A stretch of 64,000 nucleotides of DNA from Acetobacteraceae bacterium (GTDB taxonomy: Bacteria > Pseudomonadota > Alphaproteobacteria > Acetobacterales > Acetobacteraceae). Both the position numbers and the translations under genes were made by a program. This document shows, piece after piece, positions 1-8,296 of the stretch. The notes beneath the pieces are model-generated. The model did no database searches and had not been told where the DNA came from. It was given only the letters and a program-made list of their open reading frames with translations. The first letter of the stretch is position 1. Each line of letters begins with the position of its first letter. The stretch is taken from the NCBI GenBank assembly GCA_021732665.1, contig JAKFUL010000012.1:43296-107295 (forward strand), in the 5' to 3' direction.

Positions 1-301
1 GCGCCGTCGCCACGTCGATGGTCGAGCAATCAATGAACACCGATGATGGCGCCGTGGCCGCGGCCAAAGCGGGGGTCACGACCTCACGCACATGCCGCCC
101 CGCCGGCAGCATGGTGATGACGATGTCGGCACCCTGGGCTGCGCCTGGGGCATGGGGCGCCGCGGTGCCGCCCGCCGCCACCAGGGCCGCCACGGCCTCG
201 GCGTTCAGATCAAACCCAGCCACGGCAAATCCCGCGCGGGCAAGGTTGCGGGCCATGGGCAGCCCCATATTGCCCAAGCCGATGAAGCCAATCCTCGTCA
301 T
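1..301 (-). CDS. 3-hydroxyisobutyrate dehydrogenase family protein (3' end outside window)
   Basis: NAD(P)-dependent beta-hydroxyacid dehydrogenase. The family oxidises 3-hydroxyisobutyrate or related acids such as tartronate semialdehyde. Only the first 100 residues are visible, out of about 290-300 usual. The N-terminal Rossmann motif GLGNMG lies at residues 8-13, and the family signature DCSTID is at residues 91-96. The start is the ATG at 301, 17 bp after the aminotransferase gene on the same strand, so this is the last visible gene of a four-gene operon beginning near 3174. The substrate cannot be fixed from this fragment. A beta-hydroxyacid dehydrogenase beside a branched-chain aminotransferase fits valine or other branched-acid catabolism, which is an inference. 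Confidence 0.88.
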   Translation of the reverse strand, partial: MTRIGFIGLGNMGLPMARNLARAGFAVAGFDLNAEAVAALVAAGGTAAPHAPGAAQGADIVITMLPAGRHVREVVTPALAAATAPSSVFIDCSTIDVATA

Positions 302-318
302 GCCAACCTCGTCTCTGC

Positions 319-1233
319 TCATGGCACGGGGGTGCGCCATTCCGGGTGATCCGCCGTGGTGCCGCGCACCAGGGCCTCGTAACGCGCCTGAAGTTTCATC
401 GTGACGGGGCCGGGCTGGCCGCCGCCGACCATCAGCCGGTCCACGCTCGTCACCGGCACAAGCTCCTGGCCGGTGCCGCAGAGAAAGACCTCGTCGGCCA
501 CATAAAGCTCGGTACGGTCCACCACGCCCTCGGTCACCGAATAGCCCATCTCGGTGGCGACCTGGATCATGGTGTCGCGCGTGACGCTCTCCAGGATGTC
601 GCTATTGCGATTGGGGGTGATCAGCTTGCCGTCGCGCAGGATGAACATGCAGGCGCCCGGCGCCTCGCTCACCTTGCCCTGGTTGTTGAGGATCAGCGCG
701 GTGTCATAGCCATCCGCCTTGGCCTGAAGGGTGATGAGGCGGCCGGCATGGTAATTCGCCACTGCCTTGACCCGCGGCGGGGTGGAGTTGTCGGAAATCC
801 GCGTCCAGGAGGAGACGCCGACGGCCAGCCCCTTGTTGAAGCCCGCCGAACGCTCGCGCGGGATGGTCACCACCGTCCAGCCGGTGGGGCCCATGGTGGC
901 CTGGGTGCCCGGGCCATCCACCAGCACCTGCAGGCGGATATACACATCGTCATCCGGCTCATTGGCGGGGATGAGGCGCAGGATGTCCGCCTTCATCTGG
1001 TCCAGGCTCGGAGGGTTTTCGAACCGCATGATCTTCATGCCCTGGGCGATGCGCGCCAGATGCTCATCCAGCTTGAAGACGGCATAGGCGCCGGTGTCGG
1101 GATGGCGATAGGCGCGGATGCCCTCGAAGACCGTGGCGGCGTAGGTGACGGCGAGCGCGTGGGGGTGGATGCGCCCCTCTGCCCAGGGGATCATCGCCCC
1201 GTTCTGGATCATGAATTTCGGCGACCAGGCCAT
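319..1233 (-). CDS. ilvE: Branched-chain amino acid aminotransferase, IlvE type
   Basis: PLP-dependent fold-type IV aminotransferase of 304 residues, the usual length for IlvE. It exchanges amino groups between Leu/Ile/Val and 2-oxoglutarate in the cytosol. Visible are the N-terminal substrate region with FEGIRAY (36-42), the PLP lysine K156 in RVKAVANYH, and the conserved SEAPGACMF segment (189-197). The frame is open further upstream, to 1443, but the ATG at 1233 fits the family N-terminus and lies 1 bp after the oxidoreductase stop, so I use it. It sits in an operon with a quinone oxidoreductase and a hydroxyacid dehydrogenase, so it may be a catabolic paralogue rather than the biosynthetic IlvE. 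D-amino-acid or aminodeoxychorismate enzymes share the fold, but the overall match is to IlvE. Confidence 0.88.
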   Translation of the reverse strand: MAWSPKFMIQNGAMIPWAEGRIHPHALAVTYAATVFEGIRAYRHPDTGAYAVFKLDEHLARIAQGMKIMRFENPPSLDQMKADILRLIPANEPDDDVYIRLQVLVDGPGTQATMGPTGWTVVTIPRERSAGFNKGLAVGVSSWTRISDNSTPPRVKAVANYHAGRLITLQAKADGYDTALILNNQGKVSEAPGACMFILRDGKLITPNRNSDILESVTRDTMIQVATEMGYSVTEGVVDRTELYVADEVFLCGTGQELVPVTSVDRLMVGGGQPGPVTMKLQARYEALVRGTTADHPEWRTPVP

Positions 1234-1234
1234 G

Positions 1235-2227
1235 CTAGAACTCCTGCGGCAAGAGGACGACGCGGCCGACGCTTCGCCGCGCCGCCACATCCTCCATGGC
1301 TGCACGAAACTGGCAGAGCGGATAGCGCCCTCCCACCTCCGGCCGGAGTTTTCCGTCGGCCCACCAGGCCACCAGCTGGTCCCACAGCGCCCGCACCCGG
1401 GTGGCATGGCCCTGGCGGTTGTCGCCCGGCGACCAACCGACATAGGTGCCCCAGTTCAGACCGGCGACGGATATATTCTTCAGCAGCAGGATATTGGCCG
1501 CGACGGTGGGGATGCCGCCCCCGGCATAGCCTATGGTCACCAGCGTGCCGCCATCGCCCAGCGCTCGCAGGCTGTCGTCGAAGACCGGGCCGCCCAGCGT
1601 GTCCAGCACGCAGGAAACGCCCTGGCCGCCGGTGATCTCCACCACCGCGTCGCGGAAGGGGAGCGAAGAATCCAGCAACGCCTCCGCCCCGCGCGCCCGC
1701 AGCGTGGCGTGCTTGGCCACACCGGCACGGGCGATGACGCGCGCCCCCAGCGCATGGGCGATCTCCACCCCCGCCAGCCCCACGCCGCCGGCCGCGCCAT
1801 GCACCAGCACCCAATCGCCCGGTCCCACGCGGCCGCGCCACATCAGCGCCGAACCCGCGGTGGGGTAGCTGATGGGCATGGCCACCGCGGCGTCCAGCGG
1901 CAGGTTTTCCGGCAGCGCGGTGACATGGATGGCGTCCGCCACCGCCTCCTCCGCCATGCCGCCCCAATCCAGCACGGCGAAGACGCGGGTGCCAGGGGCA
2001 AACTCATCGCCCTCGATGACCGTGCCGGCGATTTCGGTGCCGGGGGTGAAGGGCAGAGGCGGGCGGCGCTGGTACTTGCCCTGCACCACCAGCTGGGTCG
2101 CGAAGGAGACGCCCGCCGCCTCGACACGGATACGCACGGCGCCGGGGCGCAGTTCCGGGCGGGGTACGTCCTTCAGCTCCAGCTCGGCAAAGGGCCGCCA
2201 GGATTCGCAGAGAACGGCGCGCATCAT
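1235..2227 (-). CDS. NADPH:quinone oxidoreductase family protein (zinc-free MDR)
   Basis: Medium-chain dehydrogenase/reductase of 330 residues. The GroES-like N-terminal domain occupies roughly residues 1-120. The nucleotide-binding motif GAAGGVG is at 144-150 and the Rossmann domain follows. The zinc ligands of alcohol dehydrogenases are absent, which points to the quinone oxidoreductase/enoyl reductase branch using NADPH. The start ATG overlaps the stop of the upstream Bug receptor by ATGA, and the gene ends 1 bp before the aminotransferase. The real substrate is unknown; an enoyl-CoA reduction step would suit the operon but cannot be shown here. Confidence 0.85.
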   Translation of the reverse strand: MMRAVLCESWRPFAELELKDVPRPELRPGAVRIRVEAAGVSFATQLVVQGKYQRRPPLPFTPGTEIAGTVIEGDEFAPGTRVFAVLDWGGMAEEAVADAIHVTALPENLPLDAAVAMPISYPTAGSALMWRGRVGPGDWVLVHGAAGGVGLAGVEIAHALGARVIARAGVAKHATLRARGAEALLDSSLPFRDAVVEITGGQGVSCVLDTLGGPVFDDSLRALGDGGTLVTIGYAGGGIPTVAANILLLKNISVAGLNWGTYVGWSPGDNRQGHATRVRALWDQLVAWWADGKLRPEVGGRYPLCQFRAAMEDVAARRSVGRVVLLPQEF

Positions 2228-3174
2228 TCGGCCCGGATATTCGCGTCCCGCACCAGGCGGGCATAGGTGGCATTCTCCCGCGCCACGAAGGCGCCGAAGG
2301 CCTCGGGCGGCTGGCCGCCGGCGATGGCGCCCAGCGCCGCCAGCCGCGCGACCGAATCGGGGTGGGCCAGCGCCGTGGCCACGGCGCGCTGCATGGCCAG
2401 CACGATGTCCGGCGGCGAGCCGGCTGGCGCCCAGATGCCGTACCAGGTGGAGATCTCGTATTCCGGAAACCCCGCCTCGCGCATCGTCGGCACATCGGGG
2501 AAGGCGGGGATTCGCGCCGCCGCCGTCACCGCCAGCGCCCGCAACTGGCCGCCGCGGATCAGATCGGCCGAACTCGCCATGCTGTCGAACATCAGCCCGA
2601 CCGTGCCGGAAATCACATCGGGCAGCGCCTGGCCGCTGCCGCGATAGGGGATGTGCTGCAAGGGCAGGCCGGATTGCAGCCGGAACATCTCCCCCGCCAG
2701 ATGCGGCGCCCCGCCATTCGACGACGACGCATAGCTCCCCCGCCCCGGATTGGCCCGCAGATACGCCACCAGCCCCGCCACATCCCGCGCCGGCGAAGTC
2801 ACCGGCACCACCAGCATCAAGGGCACCGAGGCGATGAGCGTGACCGGCGCGAAGCCCGCGACCGCGTCATAGGGCAGCCTGATCATATGCGGCAGGATGA
2901 CATGGGCCGAGGCATTGACCAGGAAGGTCGCGCCATCCGGCGCCGCCCGCGCCACGGCCTCCGCGCCGATGGAGCCACCCGCGCCGGCCCGGTTCTCGGC
3001 CACGAAACTCTGCCCGAGATCGGCCGAAAGCCGCTGCGCCACCAGCCGGCCCAGAATGTCGGTCGGCCCGCCGGGCGGGTAGGGGATGACCATGCGCACA
3101 GGGCGCGTCGGCCATGGGTCGGCGGCCCATGCGGTGGCCGGCGCCAACAGCGCCACGCGTCTGGTGATTTCCAT
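2224..3174 (-). CDS. Tripartite tricarboxylate transporter substrate-binding protein (Bug family)
   Basis: Periplasmic solute receptor of the TctC/Bug family, 316 residues. A short signal sequence ends near AWAADP (residues 15-20). The family hallmarks follow: PYPPGGPTD near residue 30, then ENRAGAGGSIGAEAVA near residue 60. The C-terminal region ends in the typical IRAE. These proteins capture carboxylates and related compounds. No TctA/TctB membrane genes are nearby, which is common for Bug proteins. It is the first gene of an operon with oxidoreductase, aminotransferase and dehydrogenase genes, so the ligand is probably a branched or amino-acid-derived carboxylate (inference). It is divergent from the CoA-transferase gene across 61 bp. 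Confidence 0.93.
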   Translation of the reverse strand: MEITRRVALLAPATAWAADPWPTRPVRMVIPYPPGGPTDILGRLVAQRLSADLGQSFVAENRAGAGGSIGAEAVARAAPDGATFLVNASAHVILPHMIRLPYDAVAGFAPVTLIASVPLMLVVPVTSPARDVAGLVAYLRANPGRGSYASSSNGGAPHLAGEMFRLQSGLPLQHIPYRGSGQALPDVISGTVGLMFDSMASSADLIRGGQLRALAVTAAARIPAFPDVPTMREAGFPEYEISTWYGIWAPAGSPPDIVLAMQRAVATALAHPDSVARLAALGAIAGGQPPEAFGAFVARENATYARLVRDANIRAE

Positions 3175-3235
3175 CCCTGGCTCTTTTCATTCCCTCGATA
3201 CCGGGCAGGATAAGCCCAGAAAACCGGGGAACGCC

Positions 3236-4345
3236 ATGCGACCATATCAGGGGCTCTTCGTGCTCGACGCGGCCCAGGGCATTGCCGGGCCGTATTGCGG
3301 CATGCTGCTGGCGGCGATGGGCGCCGATGTGGTGAAGCTGGAGCCGCCTTCCGGCGACTGGTCGCGCGGGCTGACCACGCGGGCGGAAAGCCACAGCGTG
3401 ATGAGCACGGTGTTCAACCGCGGTAAGCGCTCGGTGGTGCTGGATCTGGGCCAGCCCGAAGGCCGCGCGCAGGCCGCCGCTTTGGCCGCGCGCGCGGATG
3501 TGATGATCGAGGCTTTTCGGCCAGGCGTGGCCGCGCGCATCGGATTGGGGCCGGAACATGCCGGGGCCAACACCATCTATGTCAGCATCTCCGGCTTTGG
3601 TCAGACCGGGCCTTATGCCGAGCGGCCCTGCACCGATGCCGTGGCGCAGGCCTATTCCGGCCTGGTGTCGCTGAACGTCGGCGCCGATGGCGCGCCGCAC
3701 AAGGTCGGCACGCTTCTGGTGGATATCCACACCGGCCTGGCCGCCTTCGCCGCCGTCCAGGCCGCGCTGGCGGAACGCGCGGCCGACCCCATGCCGCGCC
3801 AGCGCCGGCTCGATTGCGCGCTGATGAACGGCGCGGCCTCGCTGCTCAGCATCGCGGTGGCCGAGGCAGGGCTGCTGGGCCGCGCGCCGGCCGACCTGAA
3901 CGTGCCCGCCGGCGCCTACCAGGCCGGCGACGGCGCCTGGGTGATGATCGCCCTGGTGCGCGAGGAGGAATGGCTGACCCTGACCGAGGTGCTGGAATCG
4001 CCGGAACTGCTGACCGACCCGCGCTTCGCCAATTTCGCCGCCCGCGCCGCCAACAAGGCATCGCTGCTGCCCCTGCTGCGCGGCATCTTCGCCCGACGCA
4101 CGGCCGCCGAATGGCTCGCCGCCCTGGCGAGGCGCCGCATATTGGCCGAGCGGGTGAACTCCCCCCTGGAATGGTTGGCGGACCCGCATGTCGTCGCCCG
4201 CAACCCCGCCCCCGGCCTGGACCAGCCGGGCCTGGGCAGGCTTCCCATGGCCAGCCTGCCCGGCTTCCCGCCGCATCTCGCCGCCGCGCCCGCGCTGGGC
4301 GAACACACCGCCGACATCCTGCAGCAATTCGGAATCCCCGCATGA
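3236..4345 (+). CDS. CaiB/BaiF family III CoA-transferase
   Basis: Formyl-CoA transferase-type enzyme of 369 residues that moves CoA between carboxylic acids. The N-terminal segment contains GPYCGMLLAAMGADVVKLEPP, the MGADVVKVE-type signature of the family. NRGKRSVVLDL follows, then FRPGVAARIG and SGFGQTGPY. The catalytic aspartate is D163 in VDIHTGL. The ATG at 3236 starts exactly at the family N-terminus, although the frame is open upstream. The stop overlaps the next gene by ATGA. At 369 residues it is slightly short of the usual 390-430. The substrate is unknown; the neighbouring Bug receptor and acid-metabolism genes suggest an imported carboxylate. Confidence 0.9.
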   Translation: MRPYQGLFVLDAAQGIAGPYCGMLLAAMGADVVKLEPPSGDWSRGLTTRAESHSVMSTVFNRGKRSVVLDLGQPEGRAQAAALAARADVMIEAFRPGVAARIGLGPEHAGANTIYVSISGFGQTGPYAERPCTDAVAQAYSGLVSLNVGADGAPHKVGTLLVDIHTGLAAFAAVQAALAERAADPMPRQRRLDCALMNGAASLLSIAVAEAGLLGRAPADLNVPAGAYQAGDGAWVMIALVREEEWLTLTEVLESPELLTDPRFANFAARAANKASLLPLLRGIFARRTAAEWLAALARRRILAERVNSPLEWLADPHVVARNPAPGLDQPGLGRLPMASLPGFPPHLAAAPALGEHTADILQQFGIPA

Positions 4346-5685
4346 TCCAGACAGCCCAGGGCCTGCCAGTCACCATCGCCTCGGCCGAGGCAGCGCGCGC
4401 CTTCGACGCGGTGATCGAGGCCTTCCTGAAATACCGCCTGGATGCGCCACAAAAACTCAAGGCCGCACTGACGCTGGACCCCGAGGCGCCCATTCTGCAC
4501 GTGATGAAGGGCGCCTTCGCCATGCTGGCCTACAAGGCCGCCGCCATACCCTCGGCGCTGGCCGCGGCGGATCGCGCCGAAAGCCTCTCCCCCAATGCGC
4601 GCGAGGCCGCGCATATCGCGGCACTGCGCGCCTGGGTGGCGCAGGACATGGAGCAGGCCCTGGCGATCTGGGACGGCATCCTGGCGGAAAGCCCCACCGA
4701 CATCATGGCCTTCCGCCTGCATCATTTCGCCGCCTTTTGGATGGGCCGCGCCGATGTGATGCGCGATGTGGCCGAGCGCAGCATACCGGCCTGGGGGCCG
4801 GGGCTTCCCGGCTATGGCAGCATGCTGGCCTGCCGCGCCTTCGCCGCCGAGGAGAGCGGCGACTACACCCTGGCCGAGGCCGCGGGGCGCCAGGCCGTGG
4901 CGCTGGACCCGGCCGATCTCTGGGCGATTCACGCCGTGGCGCATACGCTGGAAATGCAGGGCCGTCGGGGCGAGGGCGTGGCCTGGATCGAGGGCCTGAA
5001 GCAGAATTTCGCCGGCACCAACAATATCCGCCACCACGTCTTCTGGCACCAGGCGATGTACCACCTGGAACTGGGCGACCACGCCGCGGTGCTGCGGCTC
5101 TACGACGAGGGCTTTCGCGACCTCAATTCCGAGGTCACCCAGATGCAGCCCGACCTCTACATCGACTGCCAGAACGCCGCCTCCATGCTGTTTCGCCTGC
5201 AACGCCAGGGCGTGGGGGTTGGCGAGCGCTGGGTGGAACTGGCCGACAAGGCCGAGAAGCGCATCGGCGACAATCTTTCTGCTTTTACCCTGCCGCATTG
5301 GATGATGGCGCTGACGGCCACGGGGCGGCTGGACGCCGCGCAACGCATGATCGCCTCCATCGAGGTCGATGGACGCGGCAACACCAACGCCGCGCAAACC
5401 CTGCGCGAGGCGGCACTGCCGGTCTGCCAGGCCATCCTGGCCCGTGCACGCGGCGATTCAGCCGGCGCGGTGGCGATCATGCGCCCGGCGCTGGGCGGCA
5501 TGTACCGGCTGGGCGGCAGCCACGCCCAGCAGGATGTGCTTGAACAATTCTTCCTCGCCGCGGCCGAGGAAGCGGGCGACGAGGCCGCACAACGGTTACT
5601 TCTCGAACGCGTCGCCGGCCGCCACCCCGTGGCTCCGCAGCGGCGCGTGGGCTACGCCGCCGCCGCGCGGGCCATCAGGCACTGA
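4342..5685 (+). CDS. TTC38-like tetratricopeptide repeat protein
   Basis: 447 residues built from TPR-like helical repeats. The best visible ones are around residues 55-200, with paired small-residue helices such as ALAAADRAESLSPNAREA and AEAAGRQAVALDPADLWAI. HAVAHTLEMQGRRGEG and HHVFWHQAMYHLELGDH resemble the conserved histidine-rich middle of the TTC38 family. There is no signal peptide or membrane segment, so it is probably cytosolic. The ATG overlaps the CoA-transferase stop (ATGA), so the two are probably coupled. TTC38 proteins have no established bacterial function. The 3' end overlaps the convergent SMP-30 gene by 11 bp. Confidence 0.85.
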   Translation: MIQTAQGLPVTIASAEAARAFDAVIEAFLKYRLDAPQKLKAALTLDPEAPILHVMKGAFAMLAYKAAAIPSALAAADRAESLSPNAREAAHIAALRAWVAQDMEQALAIWDGILAESPTDIMAFRLHHFAAFWMGRADVMRDVAERSIPAWGPGLPGYGSMLACRAFAAEESGDYTLAEAAGRQAVALDPADLWAIHAVAHTLEMQGRRGEGVAWIEGLKQNFAGTNNIRHHVFWHQAMYHLELGDHAAVLRLYDEGFRDLNSEVTQMQPDLYIDCQNAASMLFRLQRQGVGVGERWVELADKAEKRIGDNLSAFTLPHWMMALTATGRLDAAQRMIASIEVDGRGNTNAAQTLREAALPVCQAILARARGDSAGAVAIMRPALGGMYRLGGSHAQQDVLEQFFLAAAEEAGDEAAQRLLLERVAGRHPVAPQRRVGYAAAARAIRH

Positions 5686-6589
5686 AGGGCAGGCGATACC
5701 CCGCCTCCCACCACGCCATGCGCACCAGGCGCCCGGTGGTGGAGAGGGTCACGACAATGTCGCGCAGATCGGGCCCGGCGAAGCAGATGTTCGTGGGCAT
5801 CGGCTCGGGCATCGTCTCGACATGGACGATCTCGCCGCCGGGCGAGACGGTGGTCACCTCCCCGCTCACCAGCGTCGCCACCAGGATATTGCCCGAGGCG
5901 GCGATGGCGATGGAATCCAACCGCCGGAACCCCGGAAACTGGCACACCAGCCGCCCACCATGCGAGCTCGGCCAAGGCGCCTTGGCCAGTTTCCCTGGCC
6001 CCTCCACATCCCATGCCCACAGCCGGCCGGTCTCCGTCTCCGCCACATAAAGCACGCGCCCATCGGGGCTGAGGCCGATGCCATTGGCGCCGCCGAAGAC
6101 GGGGTAGGCGGCCTCAATCACCCGGCTGCCATCGGTGGCGGCCCAATACACGCCGCCATGGTCCCGATCCCGCCCGCGGACCTTGCCGAGATCGGAAAAC
6201 CAGAAGCCGCCATTGGGGTCGAAGACGATGTCGTTCGGCCCGCGTAGGGGCCGCCCTTCGCAATGATCATACAGCGTGGTCAGCTCGCCCGTATCCGGGT
6301 CCAGCACCTCGATCCGCCCGCCGGTGTAGTCGGCCGATTGCCCGGTGGGGCGCAGCAGACCGGGCTGCTCGTGCCAGGAAAAGCCGCCGTTGTTGCAGAT
6401 GTAGAGCTTGCCGCCCGGGCCGCGCGCCAGGCCGTTGGGCGCGCCGGCGGTCTTGGCCAGCACCGTCACGGCGCCATCCCCGGCCACCCGCGTGATCCGC
6501 CCGGCCTCGATCTCCACCAGCACGATGCCGCCATCGGGCATGGCCACCGGCCCCTCGGGGAAGCGCAGCCCCGTCGCGATCTCATGCAT
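5675..6589 (-). CDS. SMP-30/gluconolactonase/LRE family protein
   Basis: 304-residue six-bladed beta-propeller lactonase of the SMP-30/regucalcin family, which hydrolyses sugar or related lactones using a divalent metal. Visible features are the N-terminal FPEGPVAMPDGG with the metal-ligand glutamate, NGLARGPGGKLYICNN in the second blade, PNDIVFDPNGGFWFSD with the conserved PND, and GANGIGLSPDGRVLYVAET. No signal peptide is seen. It is transcribed towards the TPR gene and away from hyuB, from a 78-bp divergent intergenic region. The natural lactone is not predictable. Confidence 0.9.
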   Translation of the reverse strand: MHEIATGLRFPEGPVAMPDGGIVLVEIEAGRITRVAGDGAVTVLAKTAGAPNGLARGPGGKLYICNNGGFSWHEQPGLLRPTGQSADYTGGRIEVLDPDTGELTTLYDHCEGRPLRGPNDIVFDPNGGFWFSDLGKVRGRDRDHGGVYWAATDGSRVIEAAYPVFGGANGIGLSPDGRVLYVAETETGRLWAWDVEGPGKLAKAPWPSSHGGRLVCQFPGFRRLDSIAIAASGNILVATLVSGEVTTVSPGGEIVHVETMPEPMPTNICFAGPDLRDIVVTLSTTGRLVRMAWWEAGYRLPFSA

Positions 6590-6667
6590 GTTCTGATCCT
6601 CCCTGCGCCGAGCATGGCGAGGATGCCGGCTTGACGCCAGCGGCCCGGCGCGGCGAGCCTGGGCGCC

Positions 6668-8296
6668 ATGGATCCCGTCACCCTCGCCGTCCTCGACAAC
6701 CGCCTGCGGGCGATCGTGGAGGAGATGGGCGAGGCGATGCTGCGCACCTCCTACAGCCAGATCCTCAACTCCTCACGCGATTTCTCGGTGGCGATCTGCG
6801 GTGCCGAGGGCGATCTCGTCTCCCAGGCCGACCATATTCCGGTGCATGTCGGAGCACTCCCTTCGGCGGTGCAGGCGGTGCTGGCGCAATTCCCCGCCCC
6901 CCGCCCGGGCGACATTTTTCTGCTCAACGACCCTTATGATGGCGGCTCGCATCTGCCCGACCTCACCATCCTGCTGCCCGTCTTCGCGGATGGCGAGCGC
7001 TGTTTCTTCACCGTCGTGCGCGCCCATGTCAGCGATATCGGCGGCGGCACCCATGGCGGCTACAACCCCGCCGCCACCGATATCTGGTCCGAGGGCGTGC
7101 GCATCCCGCCGATACGCCTGGGCGAGGATGGCGGGCTGCGTGATGACCTCATCCGCCTGCTCTGCGCCAACACCCGCCTGCCGCGCGACGTCAGGGGCGA
7201 TTTGATGGCCATGGTCGGCGCCGCCCGCACCGGTGCCGCACGCGTCGAGGCGCTGCTGGCCCAGCACGGCCGCGACGGGTTGCTGGCTGTGGTCGATGCC
7301 ATCCTGGGCCTGTCCGAAGCCCATGCCCGCCGCATCGTCGCGGCCTGGCCCGACGGCATCTGGCAGGGCGAGGCGGTGCTGGATGATGACGGGCATGGCC
7401 GCGAAAACATCACCATCCGCGCCACCTGCACCAAGCGCGGCTCCGACCTCACCATCGATCTCAGCGGCTCCGACGACGAGGTGGCGGGCATCGTCAATTC
7501 CTCGCGCCCGAACATGCTCTCGGCGGTGGCGATGGCCTTCGCCTATCTGCTGGACCCGGAGGTGTCGAAGAACGCCGGCGCCTTCCGCCCGCTCAGCGTG
7601 ATCGCGCGTGAGGGCAGCATCGTCTGGGCGCATGAGGGCAAGCCGGTCACGCTCTGCACCAGCCATCCCGGCAACGAGATCGTGGAAGCGATCATCCGCG
7701 CCATGCAGCATTGCTGCCCGGAGCGCGCCATGGGCGGCTGGGGTCGGCGCTTCCGCGTGGCCATCCAGGGCCGGTCGGCGACGGGGCGGAAATTCGTCTG
7801 GCACCTGTTCCATGCCCGCCCCGGCGGCGGCGCCAGCGCGGCGGGCGACGGCTTCAACACTGCCGGCGAATGGCACAGCGCCGGCGGGCTGAAATTCGGC
7901 AGTGTCGAGCAGGCCGAGGCGCGTTTTCCGCTATTGTTCGAAGCCCATGAATTCCGCGCCAATTCCGGTGGCCTGGGCCAATACCGCGGCGGCACGGGGG
8001 CAGAGCTTCGTCTGCGGGTGGAAAGCCATGGCCCCGCCCTGGCCAACACCGCGGGCGATGGCGTGCGCCACGGCTCCGCCGGCATGGTGGGCGGGCCGGA
8101 TGGCATGCCGCATGCCTATACCCTGCTAGGCGCCGATGGCGCGGTGCGCGAGCTGCGCAGCAAGGAAGTCGGCGTGCCGGTGCAGCCGGGCGACGTGCTC
8201 CATCTGCTCTCCTCCGGCGGCGGCGGCTGGGGTGACCCGGGCAAGCGCGCCGAAGTGGCGAAGCAGAGCGACCTGCGCGACGGATACACGGCATGA
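6668..8296 (+). CDS. hyuB: Hydantoinase B/oxoprolinase family protein
   Basis: 542 residues, matching HyuB, the beta subunit of ATP-dependent N-methylhydantoinase, 5-oxoprolinase and acetone carboxylase relatives. It begins DPVTLAVLDNRLRAIVEEMGEAMLRTSYS, typical of the family. NDPYDGGSHLPDL and HVSDIGGGTHGG carry the conserved metal-binding aspartate and histidine residues. It acts with HyuA to hydrolyse a cyclic amide at the cost of ATP. The stop overlaps the hyuA start by ATGA. The substrate (hydantoin, oxoproline or other lactam) is not resolved. Confidence 0.93.
   Translation: MDPVTLAVLDNRLRAIVEEMGEAMLRTSYSQILNSSRDFSVAICGAEGDLVSQADHIPVHVGALPSAVQAVLAQFPAPRPGDIFLLNDPYDGGSHLPDLTILLPVFADGERCFFTVVRAHVSDIGGGTHGGYNPAATDIWSEGVRIPPIRLGEDGGLRDDLIRLLCANTRLPRDVRGDLMAMVGAARTGAARVEALLAQHGRDGLLAVVDAILGLSEAHARRIVAAWPDGIWQGEAVLDDDGHGRENITIRATCTKRGSDLTIDLSGSDDEVAGIVNSSRPNMLSAVAMAFAYLLDPEVSKNAGAFRPLSVIAREGSIVWAHEGKPVTLCTSHPGNEIVEAIIRAMQHCCPERAMGGWGRRFRVAIQGRSATGRKFVWHLFHARPGGGASAAGDGFNTAGEWHSAGGLKFGSVEQAEARFPLLFEAHEFRANSGGLGQYRGGTGAELRLRVESHGPALANTAGDGVRHGSAGMVGGPDGMPHAYTLLGADGAVRELRSKEVGVPVQPGDVLHLLSSGGGGWGDPGKRAEVAKQSDLRDGYTA

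Noticed and set aside
346..1635. 429-codon plus-strand frame over the ilvE region
   Set aside because: Shadow of ilvE and the oxidoreductase: no ribosome binding site and a low-complexity His/Arg composition.
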